Below are positions 16,598-26,069 of a stretch of DNA of 64,000 nt, piece after piece. A model generated the notes under the pieces. That model was not told the origin of the DNA. It did no database searches and worked only from the letters and a program-made list of their open reading frames with translations. The DNA comes from JAWHQP01 sp032586195 (GTDB taxonomy: Bacteria > Pseudomonadota > Gammaproteobacteria > Enterobacterales > Pasteurellaceae). How positions within the stretch are numbered: the first letter of the stretch is position 1; every line of letters begins with the position of its first letter. Made by a program: the position numbers and the translations under genes. The DNA is taken from the NCBI GenBank assembly GCA_032586195.1, contig JAWHQP010000008.1, forward strand, positions 23,141 through 87,140, written 5' to 3'.

Positions 16598-18598
16598 TTA
16601 TGCCGTTAATGCATTATATAAATGTATGATTTTATTGCATTGTTTTTTAAGCCAGTTTTGTTTGATTCGTATTTTCTGACTTTTTTCTCGCTGATCCCGC
16701 AGCACTTCAATAGCCCGTTCCGGACTAATAATCTGGCGGGAGACCGGATCGATATATTGAGGATAATAAATTAATGTGCCGGCGATTAATTCCTGCAGGC
16801 TGAGTTTTCGTGTCCGCCGCGGGATATTCAGGGTATCGGTGGTTAATCCCCAGCCGGCATAGAACGGCAGTCCGTAGCAATAGACTTTTTTGCCGCGTAA
16901 TAACGCCTCAAAACCCGCCAGTGAAGTCATGGTATGCACTTCATCCACTGCTAAAATACAGTCTAAGATATTAATCCGTTCCACAATTTCATCAGCGTAT
17001 TGTCGTGCGATATGCGTGGGAATATCGCCGATACGATTACCGCTGATGATATCAGGATGCGGTTTATACACAATATAGGCATGCGGATTGTTTTTGCGTA
17101 CCTGTTGCAGCAAGGCAAGGTTGGTTGATAGCTCAGGCGAACCGAAGCGAATGGAAGCGTCATCTTCCACCTGCCCCGTCACCAGCAAGGCGAGTTTCTC
17201 CTGCGTGTTGAGCCGAAACCGGCTTTCGCCTACATTGTATTTACCGATATGTTGCGTCACCAACGCCTGCCGCAAGGCTTCGGCCCGATTTAAATCTTGA
17301 GGCGAAAACTGCTGCTCATTTAAAATTTGCTCAAGGCGGGAACGGGTCTGCGGATTAAAGTAAATGCCCAAATCGTCAATTACTAATGAAAGCGGAGCAA
17401 CCAAATTGGAACCTAAACCTACTGAACGGATAAAGCCGTCCTCCATGCGTAACACGGGAATATGACGCTGATCGGCAATATCAAGAGCAGCGGCCTTCCC
17501 GTTGCCCCATAACAGTAAACGGGCTCCTTGCGGCAGTTTGGCAGGCAATTTTCGGGCCTGCGATACAAAATGCAGGCGACAACCCGGCAATTGGAAAAAA
17601 GGTTTAATGACTGCGCGTTTCCACAGCGACATGCCGATACAGTATAAATCGCCGGCCAAACGCCGATTAAGCCGGGTGGTATGGGCTAAGTAATCAATCA
17701 CATCAAGAATGGAACCGCGCTTTTGCGTGTTCGGATTTAAATAGCGGCTGTATTGTAAATAGGCGCAGGCAAATAATTGAGGCAAAGTGCGGTGTGATCT
17801 GCGCGAGTTTTGTCGCAATTGAACTATCGCGCTGTGGCGATCATCTGTCAGCCCCCAGCCTGCATACCACGGCACGCCGAAGGTGACGACGGGTTTACCG
17901 ACTAGCAAGGCTTCAAAACCTAACTGCGAGGTTACGCAATAAACTTTTTCCACCTGTTCCAGTAAGGCGATCGGATTCACCTCATCACCGAAAAAATGTA
18001 AGTCTTCTCTGCCAACTAATTGATTAAAATAACCTTTTTTCTTGCCTGACAAGACATCAGGATGAATTTTCACCCAGATTTCCGCTTGCGGATTTTCAGC
18101 GATAGCACAACTGAGCATTCGCGCAAAGGTTTGTTCATCCGCCTGCCCGTAACGCACCGCCATGTCGCCGAAGGTTTGATCAACAACCAGCACAATCGGT
18201 TTGGCGGTGGCCGGTATTGCCTGCCGTACCGTATGATTGTATTTGGAAAGCTGATACCGGCAAATCAACTTCATCGCCAATTCCGCTTGGTTAAGTTCGT
18301 TTTCAGTAAGATCAGCGGCTAAAATCAACCGTTCCAAACGGGATGGACGAGTGGTATCGTAATAAATACCGATATCATCATAAACCAAAGATAACGGCGG
18401 GTAGCCGTTCACTCCCAATCCGAGTGAGCGAAGAAAGCCGTCTTCAAGAAAAAGTGGGTTTATCCCACATTTTTGAGCGATGTTTACACGAAAGTAATGC
18501 TTTCTTCCCCAAATAAGAAAACAAGTTTTTTCGTAATTATCTAAAAAAACGAAGAGTTGATGACGTTGGCGAAAAAGTCCTAATGTAGAAAAAAACAT
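16598..18598 (-). CDS. lipA: Capsule poly-beta-Kdo linker synthase (KpsC/LipA/PhyA family)
   Basis: A 666-residue protein with two tandem homologous glycosyltransferase halves, as in KpsC (675 aa). The repeated signatures are FLEDGFLRSLGLGVNGYPPLSLVYDDIGIYYD in the first half and MEDGFIRSVGLGSNLVAPLS with DDLGIYFN in the second. Each half ends with a KPHPD or KIHPD block and GFEALLxGKxVxxxGxPxYAGWGLT. The halves extend the Kdo linker with alternating linkages, anchoring the capsule to lipid. Its presence with kpsS and the BexABCD exporter defines an ABC-transporter-dependent capsule. Confidence 0.92.
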   Translation of the reverse strand: MFFSTLGLFRQRHQLFVFLDNYEKTCFLIWGRKHYFRVNIAQKCGINPLFLEDGFLRSLGLGVNGYPPLSLVYDDIGIYYDTTRPSRLERLILAADLTENELNQAELAMKLICRYQLSKYNHTVRQAIPATAKPIVLVVDQTFGDMAVRYGQADEQTFARMLSCAIAENPQAEIWVKIHPDVLSGKKKGYFNQLVGREDLHFFGDEVNPIALLEQVEKVYCVTSQLGFEALLVGKPVVTFGVPWYAGWGLTDDRHSAIVQLRQNSRRSHRTLPQLFACAYLQYSRYLNPNTQKRGSILDVIDYLAHTTRLNRRLAGDLYCIGMSLWKRAVIKPFFQLPGCRLHFVSQARKLPAKLPQGARLLLWGNGKAAALDIADQRHIPVLRMEDGFIRSVGLGSNLVAPLSLVIDDLGIYFNPQTRSRLEQILNEQQFSPQDLNRAEALRQALVTQHIGKYNVGESRFRLNTQEKLALLVTGQVEDDASIRFGSPELSTNLALLQQVRKNNPHAYIVYKPHPDIISGNRIGDIPTHIARQYADEIVERINILDCILAVDEVHTMTSLAGFEALLRGKKVYCYGLPFYAGWGLTTDTLNIPRRTRKLSLQELIAGTLIYYPQYIDPVSRQIISPERAIEVLRDQREKSQKIRIKQNWLKKQCNKIIHLYNALTA

Positions 18599-18635
18599 TA
18601 TTCTTACAAATTTTTTATTACTATATGAAAAATAC

Positions 18636-19802
18636 TCATTTTTTTTGATAAATAGTCTGATAAATTTTCTCTAAAAATTGTTTCCAAGTAAAGTTATTTA
18701 GTACAAAATCTGCCCCTGCTTTTGCCATTTCTAAATCTTGTTTAGAGGGCCCAAATTTCAGTCGAGCTAGAACGTCTTCGGCTTCTTCTTGATTATGTAC
18801 AATATGGCAATAATCTTTAAATAGAATTTCCATTGCTAAACTTGGCGTGGAAACTAAAATACCACCGCAAGCTAAAATTTCTACCACGCGACGAGAAAAC
18901 ATTGATGGGGAATCTTCAATCGTATTTACATTTAATGAAACCAAATATTGTCGATAAACATCTGCTGTATGTAAATAATCAATCGAAGGTTGTACGTTTA
19001 AATTAAATTGCTCTGCAGGGTAGCGATAATTTGACGACTTCCGATCTGAATTGCGATCAAAAACCGTGACTGGCATTCCCACATTTTTTGCCGCAGAAAA
19101 TAATGTTTCTTGCCACATACGGCGGCGATCATGAATATGGCTACTGTAACTACCGATGAAATTGGCTTCATAGCGTTTAAACGAAAAACCCTTAAAATGA
19201 TGGATATTAGGCTGAATTGGAAACATTGCCACATCTACTATAGTGGTTTCAGGCAGCAAAGAACGGTATTTTTTGATACAGTTTTCGTCTACAGTGAACA
19301 CATAATCAAACAGCTTTGCCGAATCAATAAAACGATCAAAATGCACATCGTCTTCTTTGTTCCAAAACGCGGTTGGCACGCCTAAGTCCTTGGCTTGCTC
19401 CACCAAACGGCAGAGAGCATTGTTATTGCGTCGAGGTACGTTGGGATAGCTGGCGATTTTATATTTCCAACGGTTATTTTCACCTTGCCATGCTGATTCT
19501 ACAAGCAGTATATCTGCTTGTTTTAATGCTCGGTGTTGCAGAAACTCAAAACGAGCTGAAACAAGCTCAACAGCAGGTTCAAGACTTAATGCTGAACGGG
19601 TTAGATCGTCTGAAATTAAGTAGATGTTGGTTTTGTTCATTCTTTTAATACTGCTTTTTAATGCTTTGTTTGCTTCGATCAAGCGGTATTGGTGTTTAGT
19701 TTCCAAAATAATACCATCCAGATCGAACGAACTGTTTTCATATTGCTTTGTGAAACAGCACTGCTTTTCCCAAGTTTGTTTAACCCACAACGATAATGAC
19801 AT
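18636..19802 (-). CDS. CgeB-like capsule glycosyltransferase
   Basis: Up to 388 residues. The core (from about residue 80) has a GT-B-like layout shared with the middle of the 757-residue protein encoded at 20998-23271. Shared blocks include VPTAFWNKEDDVHFDRF, an RYEANFIGSYSS...DRRR block and LVSLNVNTIEDSPSMFSRRVVEILACGG then STPS. The N-terminal ~54 residues are weakly supported; no clear ribosome site precedes the first ATG, and M55 is an alternative start. It probably transfers one of the repeat-unit sugars. It ends 37 bases before lipA. The sequence upstream is decayed, so its 5' end may also be altered. Confidence 0.72.
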   Translation of the reverse strand: MSLSLWVKQTWEKQCCFTKQYENSSFDLDGIILETKHQYRLIEANKALKSSIKRMNKTNIYLISDDLTRSALSLEPAVELVSARFEFLQHRALKQADILLVESAWQGENNRWKYKIASYPNVPRRNNNALCRLVEQAKDLGVPTAFWNKEDDVHFDRFIDSAKLFDYVFTVDENCIKKYRSLLPETTIVDVAMFPIQPNIHHFKGFSFKRYEANFIGSYSSHIHDRRRMWQETLFSAAKNVGMPVTVFDRNSDRKSSNYRYPAEQFNLNVQPSIDYLHTADVYRQYLVSLNVNTIEDSPSMFSRRVVEILACGGILVSTPSLAMEILFKDYCHIVHNQEEAEDVLARLKFGPSKQDLEMAKAGADFVLNNFTWKQFLEKIYQTIYQKK

Positions 19803-19879
19803 AAAAACTATAGTGTTTAGTTTGATAGTTTTTGCTGTTATCAGTAGTTATTAGCAATTTTCTAATAACTGAATTTTAT

Positions 19880-20098
19880 CTAACTTATGCTTAGAAAATG
19901 TTTTTGAGATGATAACTGATGGTTGGTATTTTCATAGCGCAAGGTTCGACTGTCATCTTTTGCGACAATTACACATTTTCATCTTTCTTAGTATATACTG
20001 TCATTGTCTGTAACAGCAATAAAATTAAGATATTCTACTGCGGATGAACGTAGTTTAGCAGTAAGATTCTTCGGTAATAACTCAAGTGAGTTAGTCAT
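19880..20098 (-). pseudogene. Decayed coding remnant in the capsule locus
   Basis: This is within a ~400-base gap (19803-20203) lacking an intact gene. An ATG at 20098 opens 36 codons (TNSLELLPKNLTAKLRSSAV then EYLNFIAVTDNDS) to a stop at 19988. Coding-like text then continues in a second frame (VYTKKDEN) and a third (VIVAKDDSRTLRYENTN) to a stop at 19880. The pattern suggests a small or truncated gene broken by frameshifts. I do not recognise the family. The rest of the gap is AT-rich with no other feature I can support. Confidence 0.35.
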
Positions 20099-20346
20099 TT
20101 TTAATTTTCCATTTGTTATTTCCCAGTAGCAATTTTTTATAATTTAGCCGCACGGTATAGCTTTAGACTTTAGAGTATTTGGGGGCGTAGGTTATAAGCT
20201 GTTTTAGCTAAGTGCTGATTTAATCATCGGAAATGCGACTGGGTGCAAACATGAATCAACAGCAAAACTATCAATGAAGCTCTTAATGCGCTTATTACCA
20301 TCTATTCGTTCAGATACATCATTGCTACCGTGATTAACTAAATACA

Positions 20347-20982
20347 TTACTCCTGAATAATTAGATTCAAAAACTTTTCTACCATTTCACGAGCAATGTT
20401 AGGAAAACTAACATGATTCACTAAGGAGTTAAAGTAGCTTTTTTCATTTATATTTTCAGATAAGTCTCTTTTAAATACTTTTGAAATAAATGAACTTCCG
20501 CAATTTCGATAGAATAATTTATCCACACCATTTAAAAATGCTAGTTTTTGTCGCTTAAAATCAAACGCATATCCGCTCATTAAGGCAACGTCATCAATGC
20601 TTGGGTCGTGATGGAAAATATTTGAAATATTCTCGATAAATTCGGGATGAATAATATCATCTGCATCCATCTGCATAACAATTCTGAACTCATCTTCTTT
20701 TAATAACCGGTTAATATAACTACCTGTATAGCGTTTTTTACCCAACTTATCCGCCATGAACTGTGATTGTTCTGTAGGAGTTGGAAAAGGGACAGTTAAA
20801 AATACAATATCTTTATAATAATCCTGATTTAAAAAATCAGGTTTCTCATGCCCAGCAATAACTATCAGAAAATCCTGTTTTGTTTGTGCAAAAATAGAAT
20901 CTATAGTTACTTTCAGACGGTGAGACACATTGTCCCAGTCTTTGGTAGATTGCTTACTACGTAAAGGAATAGAAAAAATCAT
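20347..20982 (-). CDS. Capsule glycosyltransferase-like protein, C-terminus lost by frameshift
   Basis: A 211-residue GT-A-like protein with FSIPLRSKQSTKDWDNVSHR at the start and the acidic DADD motif in VMQMDADDIIHPEF. It resembles putative rhamnosyl/glycosyltransferases in capsule loci. The last eight residues (FLNLIIQE) are out of pattern. One extra base near 20370-20380 would continue the frame as VFESNYSGVMYLVNHGSND and onward to a stop at 20204, adding about 57 residues. The gene is therefore frameshifted, or the sequence has an error in the A4/T5 run. It starts 15 bases after the preceding glycosyltransferase gene ends. Confidence 0.72.
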   Translation of the reverse strand: MIFSIPLRSKQSTKDWDNVSHRLKVTIDSIFAQTKQDFLIVIAGHEKPDFLNQDYYKDIVFLTVPFPTPTEQSQFMADKLGKKRYTGSYINRLLKEDEFRIVMQMDADDIIHPEFIENISNIFHHDPSIDDVALMSGYAFDFKRQKLAFLNGVDKLFYRNCGSSFISKVFKRDLSENINEKSYFNSLVNHVSFPNIAREMVEKFLNLIIQE

Positions 20983-20997
20983 AATGACCTCTTAAGT

Positions 20998-23271
20998 TTA
21001 AACTCTAGTGATGTTTTCAGCTAAACCATCACCAACAAAAATACTTTTCTCAATAAAAAAGTTATTATCTACCTGCCAAGTATGCAAACTAATATCAGCA
21101 GAACGATATACAATAAAATTAAATGGATCTGTGACATACATTCTGATTTTAGTTTTCTTGGCTTGTTCCAAAATATTGGAATCTTCACCACGATTTAAAT
21201 TGCCAAATTTTAGGCTGTTCAATGCTTTTCGAGTAAATACCAATGTCGCGCCTGTTAAAAAATCGGTTTCGATATGGCGACTTCCTTTGTAACGGACAAA
21301 AGTTTTATTTTCTTTTTCAAAATACATAAAAATCTCTTTTTTACCTACAATCCCATAATCACCAAATTTAAACGGGAGTAACATATCTTGTAGATAATTT
21401 GGAAAATAGAAATCGTCATCATCAAACTTAGCAACATACTCTCCTTCAGATAGTTCTATGCTTTGATTAAGGCGTTTTCCTAAGGTATCGTCGCTATTAT
21501 TTTGGATAATATGAATATGTTGAAACTGCTTACCGCTCTTTTCCAATTTTTGTTTTAATTCTTCACATTGCTGTTCGGAGTATTCTTGAGTAATTATAAT
21601 AATTTCAACATTTGGATAAACTTGCTTTGATACATTTTCCACAATACGGTCAATAAATTGTGGGCGTCTAGTTGCCATTACAATACTTGCTAATGGATTC
21701 TCAAATTGAATATTTTTACCCATTACATTTGCAATTTGAATTGCTCGATGTTCATAGGTATGTTTAAGCATAACTTCACGATAACCTAAATGAGATAATC
21801 GCAACCATTCCCACTCGTTTTCAAGTAGACGTTTTGCAATTTTATTTGCTTCTTTGGCATTTTTGGCTACTTGAACGATGCCTTTAAATTGCTTATCAAT
21901 TGCCATAGATGGTGTAGAAATAACCGGTGTACCGCAAGCTAAAAGCTCGTAAACTCGTCTTGACATCATTGTTGGCGAATCGGTAATAGTGTTCACATTT
22001 AAGAAAATCTTAAAACGTTTATATACTTCTACAATTTCTCTAAATGGTACAGCAGGGCGGATAAAACGACGGTATTTACGTGGATATGAATAACGTTCAT
22101 TGCCTGTTTGCGACATACGGTCATAAATTGCACCGTTAAATTTAATAATAGTAGGTAATAATGCGTCCATTTGTCTTTTACGATCATCGTGTCCGACACC
22201 ATAATAAGAACCTGCAAAACAAATGTTTTCCATTTCTGATCTAAAACGGTTAGCAGGATTACAGATATTGATATTAGCCGCAAAAAGCAAGGGTTCGACT
22301 TTGGCGTTTGGTACATCACGACGATAGTCTGCAACTTTATTGCTGTCAGTGGTAAAAATCACATCACATTTGGAAGAAATCGGCAAAAACTTCTCATAAT
22401 GCATTGGATCTTCTTTATTCCAAAAAATAATTGGTAATGCTCTATTTTTAGCAGTATCCAATGCTTTTAATAAATTTTGAGCATTTTGATGTTGGAGGTT
22501 TGGGGATGTAAACGCATATTCCCACGCACCAAAATTACCTTTCCAACAACTTTCAATGAAGAGTCCGAGTGAGGTAGAGCTTTGGATTTGCTTTTCAAAT
22601 GTAGTTTTATTTAATTGAAATAGTCTAAATTCGCTGTCAAACGAAGTGTGTGAAATTTCATCTAAGATAGAAATAAATTTTATGCCATACTGCTTCTTAA
22701 AGTGTCCATCCACTTTGGGATAGTTAGAAACTGCCAGTTTAACTTGCGGTTTTTGCTTGGTTATAGATTTTCTGATTTTGGCAAATTGGTAAATGTCCCA
22801 CAGATCCATCGGTAAAGTAAAGAAATTTCTAAACGATTTCATCGAATGGATCAAGGTATAACCTAGTTTAAATGAAATTGTATTTTCTACTTGTTCCTTG
22901 GTTTGTTTGAGTTTTTGTTGGTTAGCTTTAAGCTCGGTTTCTTTCTTTTTATAGCTGCCATCTAAAATATCATATTTGGCTTGTAACACTTTTAACTGCT
23001 TAGACAAGTTATAAACTTGTGATTCATAAGTCTTTATACTCGCACTATATTGATGCTTCAAATCAGAGTATAACGTATTGGTTTCGTTAATAGAAGTCAA
23101 ATACGATTGCAATAAGGTTTGTTGAGCTTCTATTTTTTCAACCAGTTCATTAATTGATGTTTGTGATACTACTTCTATTTCCGATAGAGAAGTTGGCTGA
23201 ATAGTGTTTTGTCGAATCAAAGTATCAGCAGTTATTGGTCTATTTTTCCGTTTTTTAGATAATTTAGCCAT
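20998..23271 (-). CDS. Large bifunctional capsule glycosyltransferase (coiled coil, CgeB-like and GT2 domains)
   Basis: A 757-residue protein in three parts. Residues ~30-140 are a charged coiled coil. Residues ~200-520 form a CgeB/GT-B-like domain with IIFWNKEDPMHYEKF, FAGSYYGVGHDDRKR, and FLNVNTITDSPTMMSRRVYE before LLACGTPVISTPS. Residues ~530-757 form a GT2/GT-A domain opening with ASIVMATRRPQFIDRIVENV and carrying the metal-binding KFDDDDFYFPNYL. The two catalytic domains suggest one polypeptide that adds both sugars of a disaccharide repeat, as in other capsule polymerases. The nearby wecB and wecC supply ManNAc and ManNAcA donors. Domain assignment is from motif recognition. Confidence 0.78.
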   Translation of the reverse strand: MAKLSKKRKNRPITADTLIRQNTIQPTSLSEIEVVSQTSINELVEKIEAQQTLLQSYLTSINETNTLYSDLKHQYSASIKTYESQVYNLSKQLKVLQAKYDILDGSYKKKETELKANQQKLKQTKEQVENTISFKLGYTLIHSMKSFRNFFTLPMDLWDIYQFAKIRKSITKQKPQVKLAVSNYPKVDGHFKKQYGIKFISILDEISHTSFDSEFRLFQLNKTTFEKQIQSSTSLGLFIESCWKGNFGAWEYAFTSPNLQHQNAQNLLKALDTAKNRALPIIFWNKEDPMHYEKFLPISSKCDVIFTTDSNKVADYRRDVPNAKVEPLLFAANINICNPANRFRSEMENICFAGSYYGVGHDDRKRQMDALLPTIIKFNGAIYDRMSQTGNERYSYPRKYRRFIRPAVPFREIVEVYKRFKIFLNVNTITDSPTMMSRRVYELLACGTPVISTPSMAIDKQFKGIVQVAKNAKEANKIAKRLLENEWEWLRLSHLGYREVMLKHTYEHRAIQIANVMGKNIQFENPLASIVMATRRPQFIDRIVENVSKQVYPNVEIIIITQEYSEQQCEELKQKLEKSGKQFQHIHIIQNNSDDTLGKRLNQSIELSEGEYVAKFDDDDFYFPNYLQDMLLPFKFGDYGIVGKKEIFMYFEKENKTFVRYKGSRHIETDFLTGATLVFTRKALNSLKFGNLNRGEDSNILEQAKKTKIRMYVTDPFNFIVYRSADISLHTWQVDNNFFIEKSIFVGDGLAENITRV

Positions 23272-23419
23272 TTTATTTTCCAGACATCTTTTTATTATTT
23301 ATATCAGATAAAGTATTGCTGTGTATAAAGAATAATTTTGGATTACAACAATAAACTGTGTTATCTAATTTCTATAAAATTTAAAAATTCAGGCAGGTAA
23401 TAAATACCTACCTCATATT

Positions 23420-24691
23420 TTAATTATAAACTCCCTTCGTATCCACTACTTTGATATTTTGTGGTAGATTTTGAAGAGCCTTAAATTCCTTATGATCAAC
23501 CAGTAACACAACAACATCAACCGTTGCTAATGCTGTGGTCAAATCAACCAATTGAATCCCTTTCTCTTGCAATTTTGCAGGCAGGTGTTGAATGTTCGGT
23601 TCAACTGCAAAAATTTGATTTGGATATTTTTCTGCAAGCTTTGTGGTAATTTTGACCGCTGGGCTTTCACGTAGATCATCAATATCCGGTTTAAAAGCAA
23701 GCCCTAAACAGGCAATTTTTATGTCTGTAAGCGATTTAGCGGAATTTTCTGTTAGACTGTCTAACAGCAGGTGATTAACTTTGTTAATCACCCAATCAGG
23801 TTTACTGTCATTAACGAGACGTGCGGTGTGGATTAAACGTGCGAGGCTTGGTGTTTTATTGACAATAAACCAAGGATCAACCGCAATGCAATGTCCACCG
23901 ACACCACATCCGGGTTGAAGGATATTGACACGAGGGTGACGATTAGCAAGTGCGATAAGTTCCCAAACATTAATATTTAGTTTGTCACAGATAATGGATA
24001 ATTCGTTCGCAAAAGCAATATTGACATCTCGGAACGAGTTTTCGGTAAGTTTGCACATTTCAGCGGTGCGAGCATTAGTAATAATACAATCACCTTTGAC
24101 GAAAACTTTGTATAAATCTGTTGCGGCTTTGGCACATTTTAGGGTCATTCCACCGATAATACGGTCATTTTCAATTAATTCACGCATTACTCGCCCCGGT
24201 AACACACGTTCTGGACAGTGGGCAATACGAATATCTGAATTTTCGCCTGCATTTTGTGGGAAGGTTAAATCGGGGCGGGCTTTTGCAAGCCATTGTGCCA
24301 TTTGTTCTGTTGCTCCCACTGGTGAGGTGCTTTCTAAAATAATGAGATTGCCTTTTTCTAGAACGGGAGCAATCGCTTTGCAGGCTGCTTCAATATAGCT
24401 TAAGTCAGGTTCGTGATCGTTCCCCTTAAATGGTGTTGGCACTGCAATCAGAAAAGCTTGTGCCGGTTCAGGTGTGGTGGTGGCACGTAGCTTTTGTTGT
24501 TTAACACATTGTTGCACTGCAATATCTAAATCTGGCTCAACGATGTGAATTTTGCCTTGATTGATGGTATTCACCGCATGTTGGTTTACATCTACACCGA
24601 TAACGGTTATACCATGTTGTGCAAATACGGTCGCCGTTGGCAAGCCGATGTAACCTAAGCCGATAACTGAAATGGTATGATAATGATGCAT
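23420..24691 (-). CDS. wecC: UDP-N-acetyl-D-mannosamine dehydrogenase (WecC/NmaB)
   Basis: A 423-residue UDP-sugar dehydrogenase oxidising UDP-ManNAc to UDP-ManNAcA with NAD. The N-terminal Rossmann motif GLGYIGLPTA is followed by IAVPTPF, and the catalytic cysteine lies in GCGVGGHCIAVDPWF. The C-terminal domain holds LGLAFKPDIDDLRESPA. The start at 24691 has AGGAAAG just upstream; a TTG four codons earlier would sit on the ribosome site. It lies 15 bases after wecB. In M. haemolytica A1 the equivalent nmaA-nmaB pair makes the ManNAcA of the capsule. Confidence 0.93.
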   Translation of the reverse strand: MHHYHTISVIGLGYIGLPTATVFAQHGITVIGVDVNQHAVNTINQGKIHIVEPDLDIAVQQCVKQQKLRATTTPEPAQAFLIAVPTPFKGNDHEPDLSYIEAACKAIAPVLEKGNLIILESTSPVGATEQMAQWLAKARPDLTFPQNAGENSDIRIAHCPERVLPGRVMRELIENDRIIGGMTLKCAKAATDLYKVFVKGDCIITNARTAEMCKLTENSFRDVNIAFANELSIICDKLNINVWELIALANRHPRVNILQPGCGVGGHCIAVDPWFIVNKTPSLARLIHTARLVNDSKPDWVINKVNHLLLDSLTENSAKSLTDIKIACLGLAFKPDIDDLRESPAVKITTKLAEKYPNQIFAVEPNIQHLPAKLQEKGIQLVDLTTALATVDVVVLLVDHKEFKALQNLPQNIKVVDTKGVYN

Positions 24692-24706
24692 ATCTTTCCT
24701 CAAATG

Positions 24707-25825
24707 TTAATTTTTAAAAACAGAAATAATTTTTTTAACCGCTGTGCCGTCGCCATATGGGTTATGAGCAGTCGCCATTTTCTGATAAGCGACGGGGTTA
24801 GTTAATAGTTCGTTGACGGCCTTGATGATTTGTTGACTATCTGTGCCAACGAGTTTTACCGTACCGGCAGTAACGGCTTCCGGACGTTCGGTGGTGTCTC
24901 GCATAACTAGCACAGGTTTACCTAGCGATGGAGCCTCTTCTTGAATACCACCAGAATCCGTTAAAATTAAATAAGATTCTCTCATTAAGTAAACAAAAGC
25001 GAGATAGTCTTGCGGTTCGATAAGGTGAGTATTCGTTTGATGGCGTAATAGTCGATTAACCGGTTCACGCACATTTGGATTAAGATGCACAGGATATACG
25101 AATTGTATATCCGGATGTTGTTGCGCCAATTGTTGTAACGCCTTACAAATATTTTCAAATCCTTGCCCGAAGTTTTCACGGCGATGCCCTGTAATTAGAA
25201 TGGTTCTGCCTTGTGAAAGAAATGGAAATTGTTGGTTGAACTTAGTTAACAACATGTCGTTCGCATCCAATTTTTTGCATGCAAGGAAAAGTGCGTCGAT
25301 CACAGTATTTCCGGTTATGTGAATGAATTTCTCGTCGATATCTTCTGCGAGCAAATTTTGCTTAGTACTTTGTGTTGGTGCAAAATGATATTTTGCTAAT
25401 GTACCGGTTAGCTTGCGGTTTCCCTCTTCCGGAAACGGTGAATAAAGATTGTGTGTGCGTAAACCTGCTTCAACGTGAGCAATATCAATACGATTATAGT
25501 ATGCCGCAAGTGATGTTGCCAGAGTTGTAGCTGTGTCGCCGTGAACAAAAACAGTTGTAGGCTGGTATTCATCAAAAATAGGTTGAAGTTTGGTGAGAAT
25601 ATTAGATGTAATAGAAGAAAGTGTTTGCTTTTCACTCATTAGATTTAAATCATAATCAGGTGTAATCTCAAACAGCTCTAACACTTGATCTAACATTTGA
25701 CGGTGTTGTCCTGTAACACAAACACGAAAATCAATATTAGCTTCTTTAAATCCGTTAATTAATGGTGCTATTTTAATCGCCTCAGGGCGTGTGCCAAAAA
25801 CAATTAGGAATCTTTGTGTATTCAT
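24707..25825 (-). CDS. wecB: UDP-N-acetylglucosamine 2-epimerase, non-hydrolysing (WecB/NmaA)
   Basis: A 372-residue epimerase interconverting UDP-GlcNAc and UDP-ManNAc (E. coli WecB is 376). Visible motifs are FGTRPEAIKIAPL at the N-terminus, VHGDTATTLATSLAAYY, HVEAGLRTHNLYSPFPEE, TGHRRENFG and LTDSGGIQEEAPSLGKPVLVMRDTTERPEA. It is the first gene of the minus-strand capsule block. The AT-rich 244-base gap upstream (25826-26069), shared with the end of rsmD, must hold the main promoter; no single promoter stands out by eye. Confidence 0.94.
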   Translation of the reverse strand: MNTQRFLIVFGTRPEAIKIAPLINGFKEANIDFRVCVTGQHRQMLDQVLELFEITPDYDLNLMSEKQTLSSITSNILTKLQPIFDEYQPTTVFVHGDTATTLATSLAAYYNRIDIAHVEAGLRTHNLYSPFPEEGNRKLTGTLAKYHFAPTQSTKQNLLAEDIDEKFIHITGNTVIDALFLACKKLDANDMLLTKFNQQFPFLSQGRTILITGHRRENFGQGFENICKALQQLAQQHPDIQFVYPVHLNPNVREPVNRLLRHQTNTHLIEPQDYLAFVYLMRESYLILTDSGGIQEEAPSLGKPVLVMRDTTERPEAVTAGTVKLVGTDSQQIIKAVNELLTNPVAYQKMATAHNPYGDGTAVKKIISVFKN

Positions 25826-26069
25826 AAAAAATCTATTAATTATTAACTACTTACATAAAGTCCGCATATCATACACATACAACAACATTCTTGTCTATTA
25901 ATCAGGGTGATTACAAACTCTGAATGAAATGTGATTGAAATATTGTGTATCGTAGAAAGGGCTCTTTAAATTAATTAAATTGCTGCAGATTACTAATTAA
26001 TAACCCGCTTCATTTCTTTAAACAAGCTTTGTGATTATACTATAACATCATCTCAAAATGTAATAATAT

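Noticed and set aside
20998..23271. Artificial fusion of two glycosyltransferase genes
   Set aside because: The frame is continuous through both domains with no internal ribosome site at the junction, and multi-domain capsule polymerases are common.
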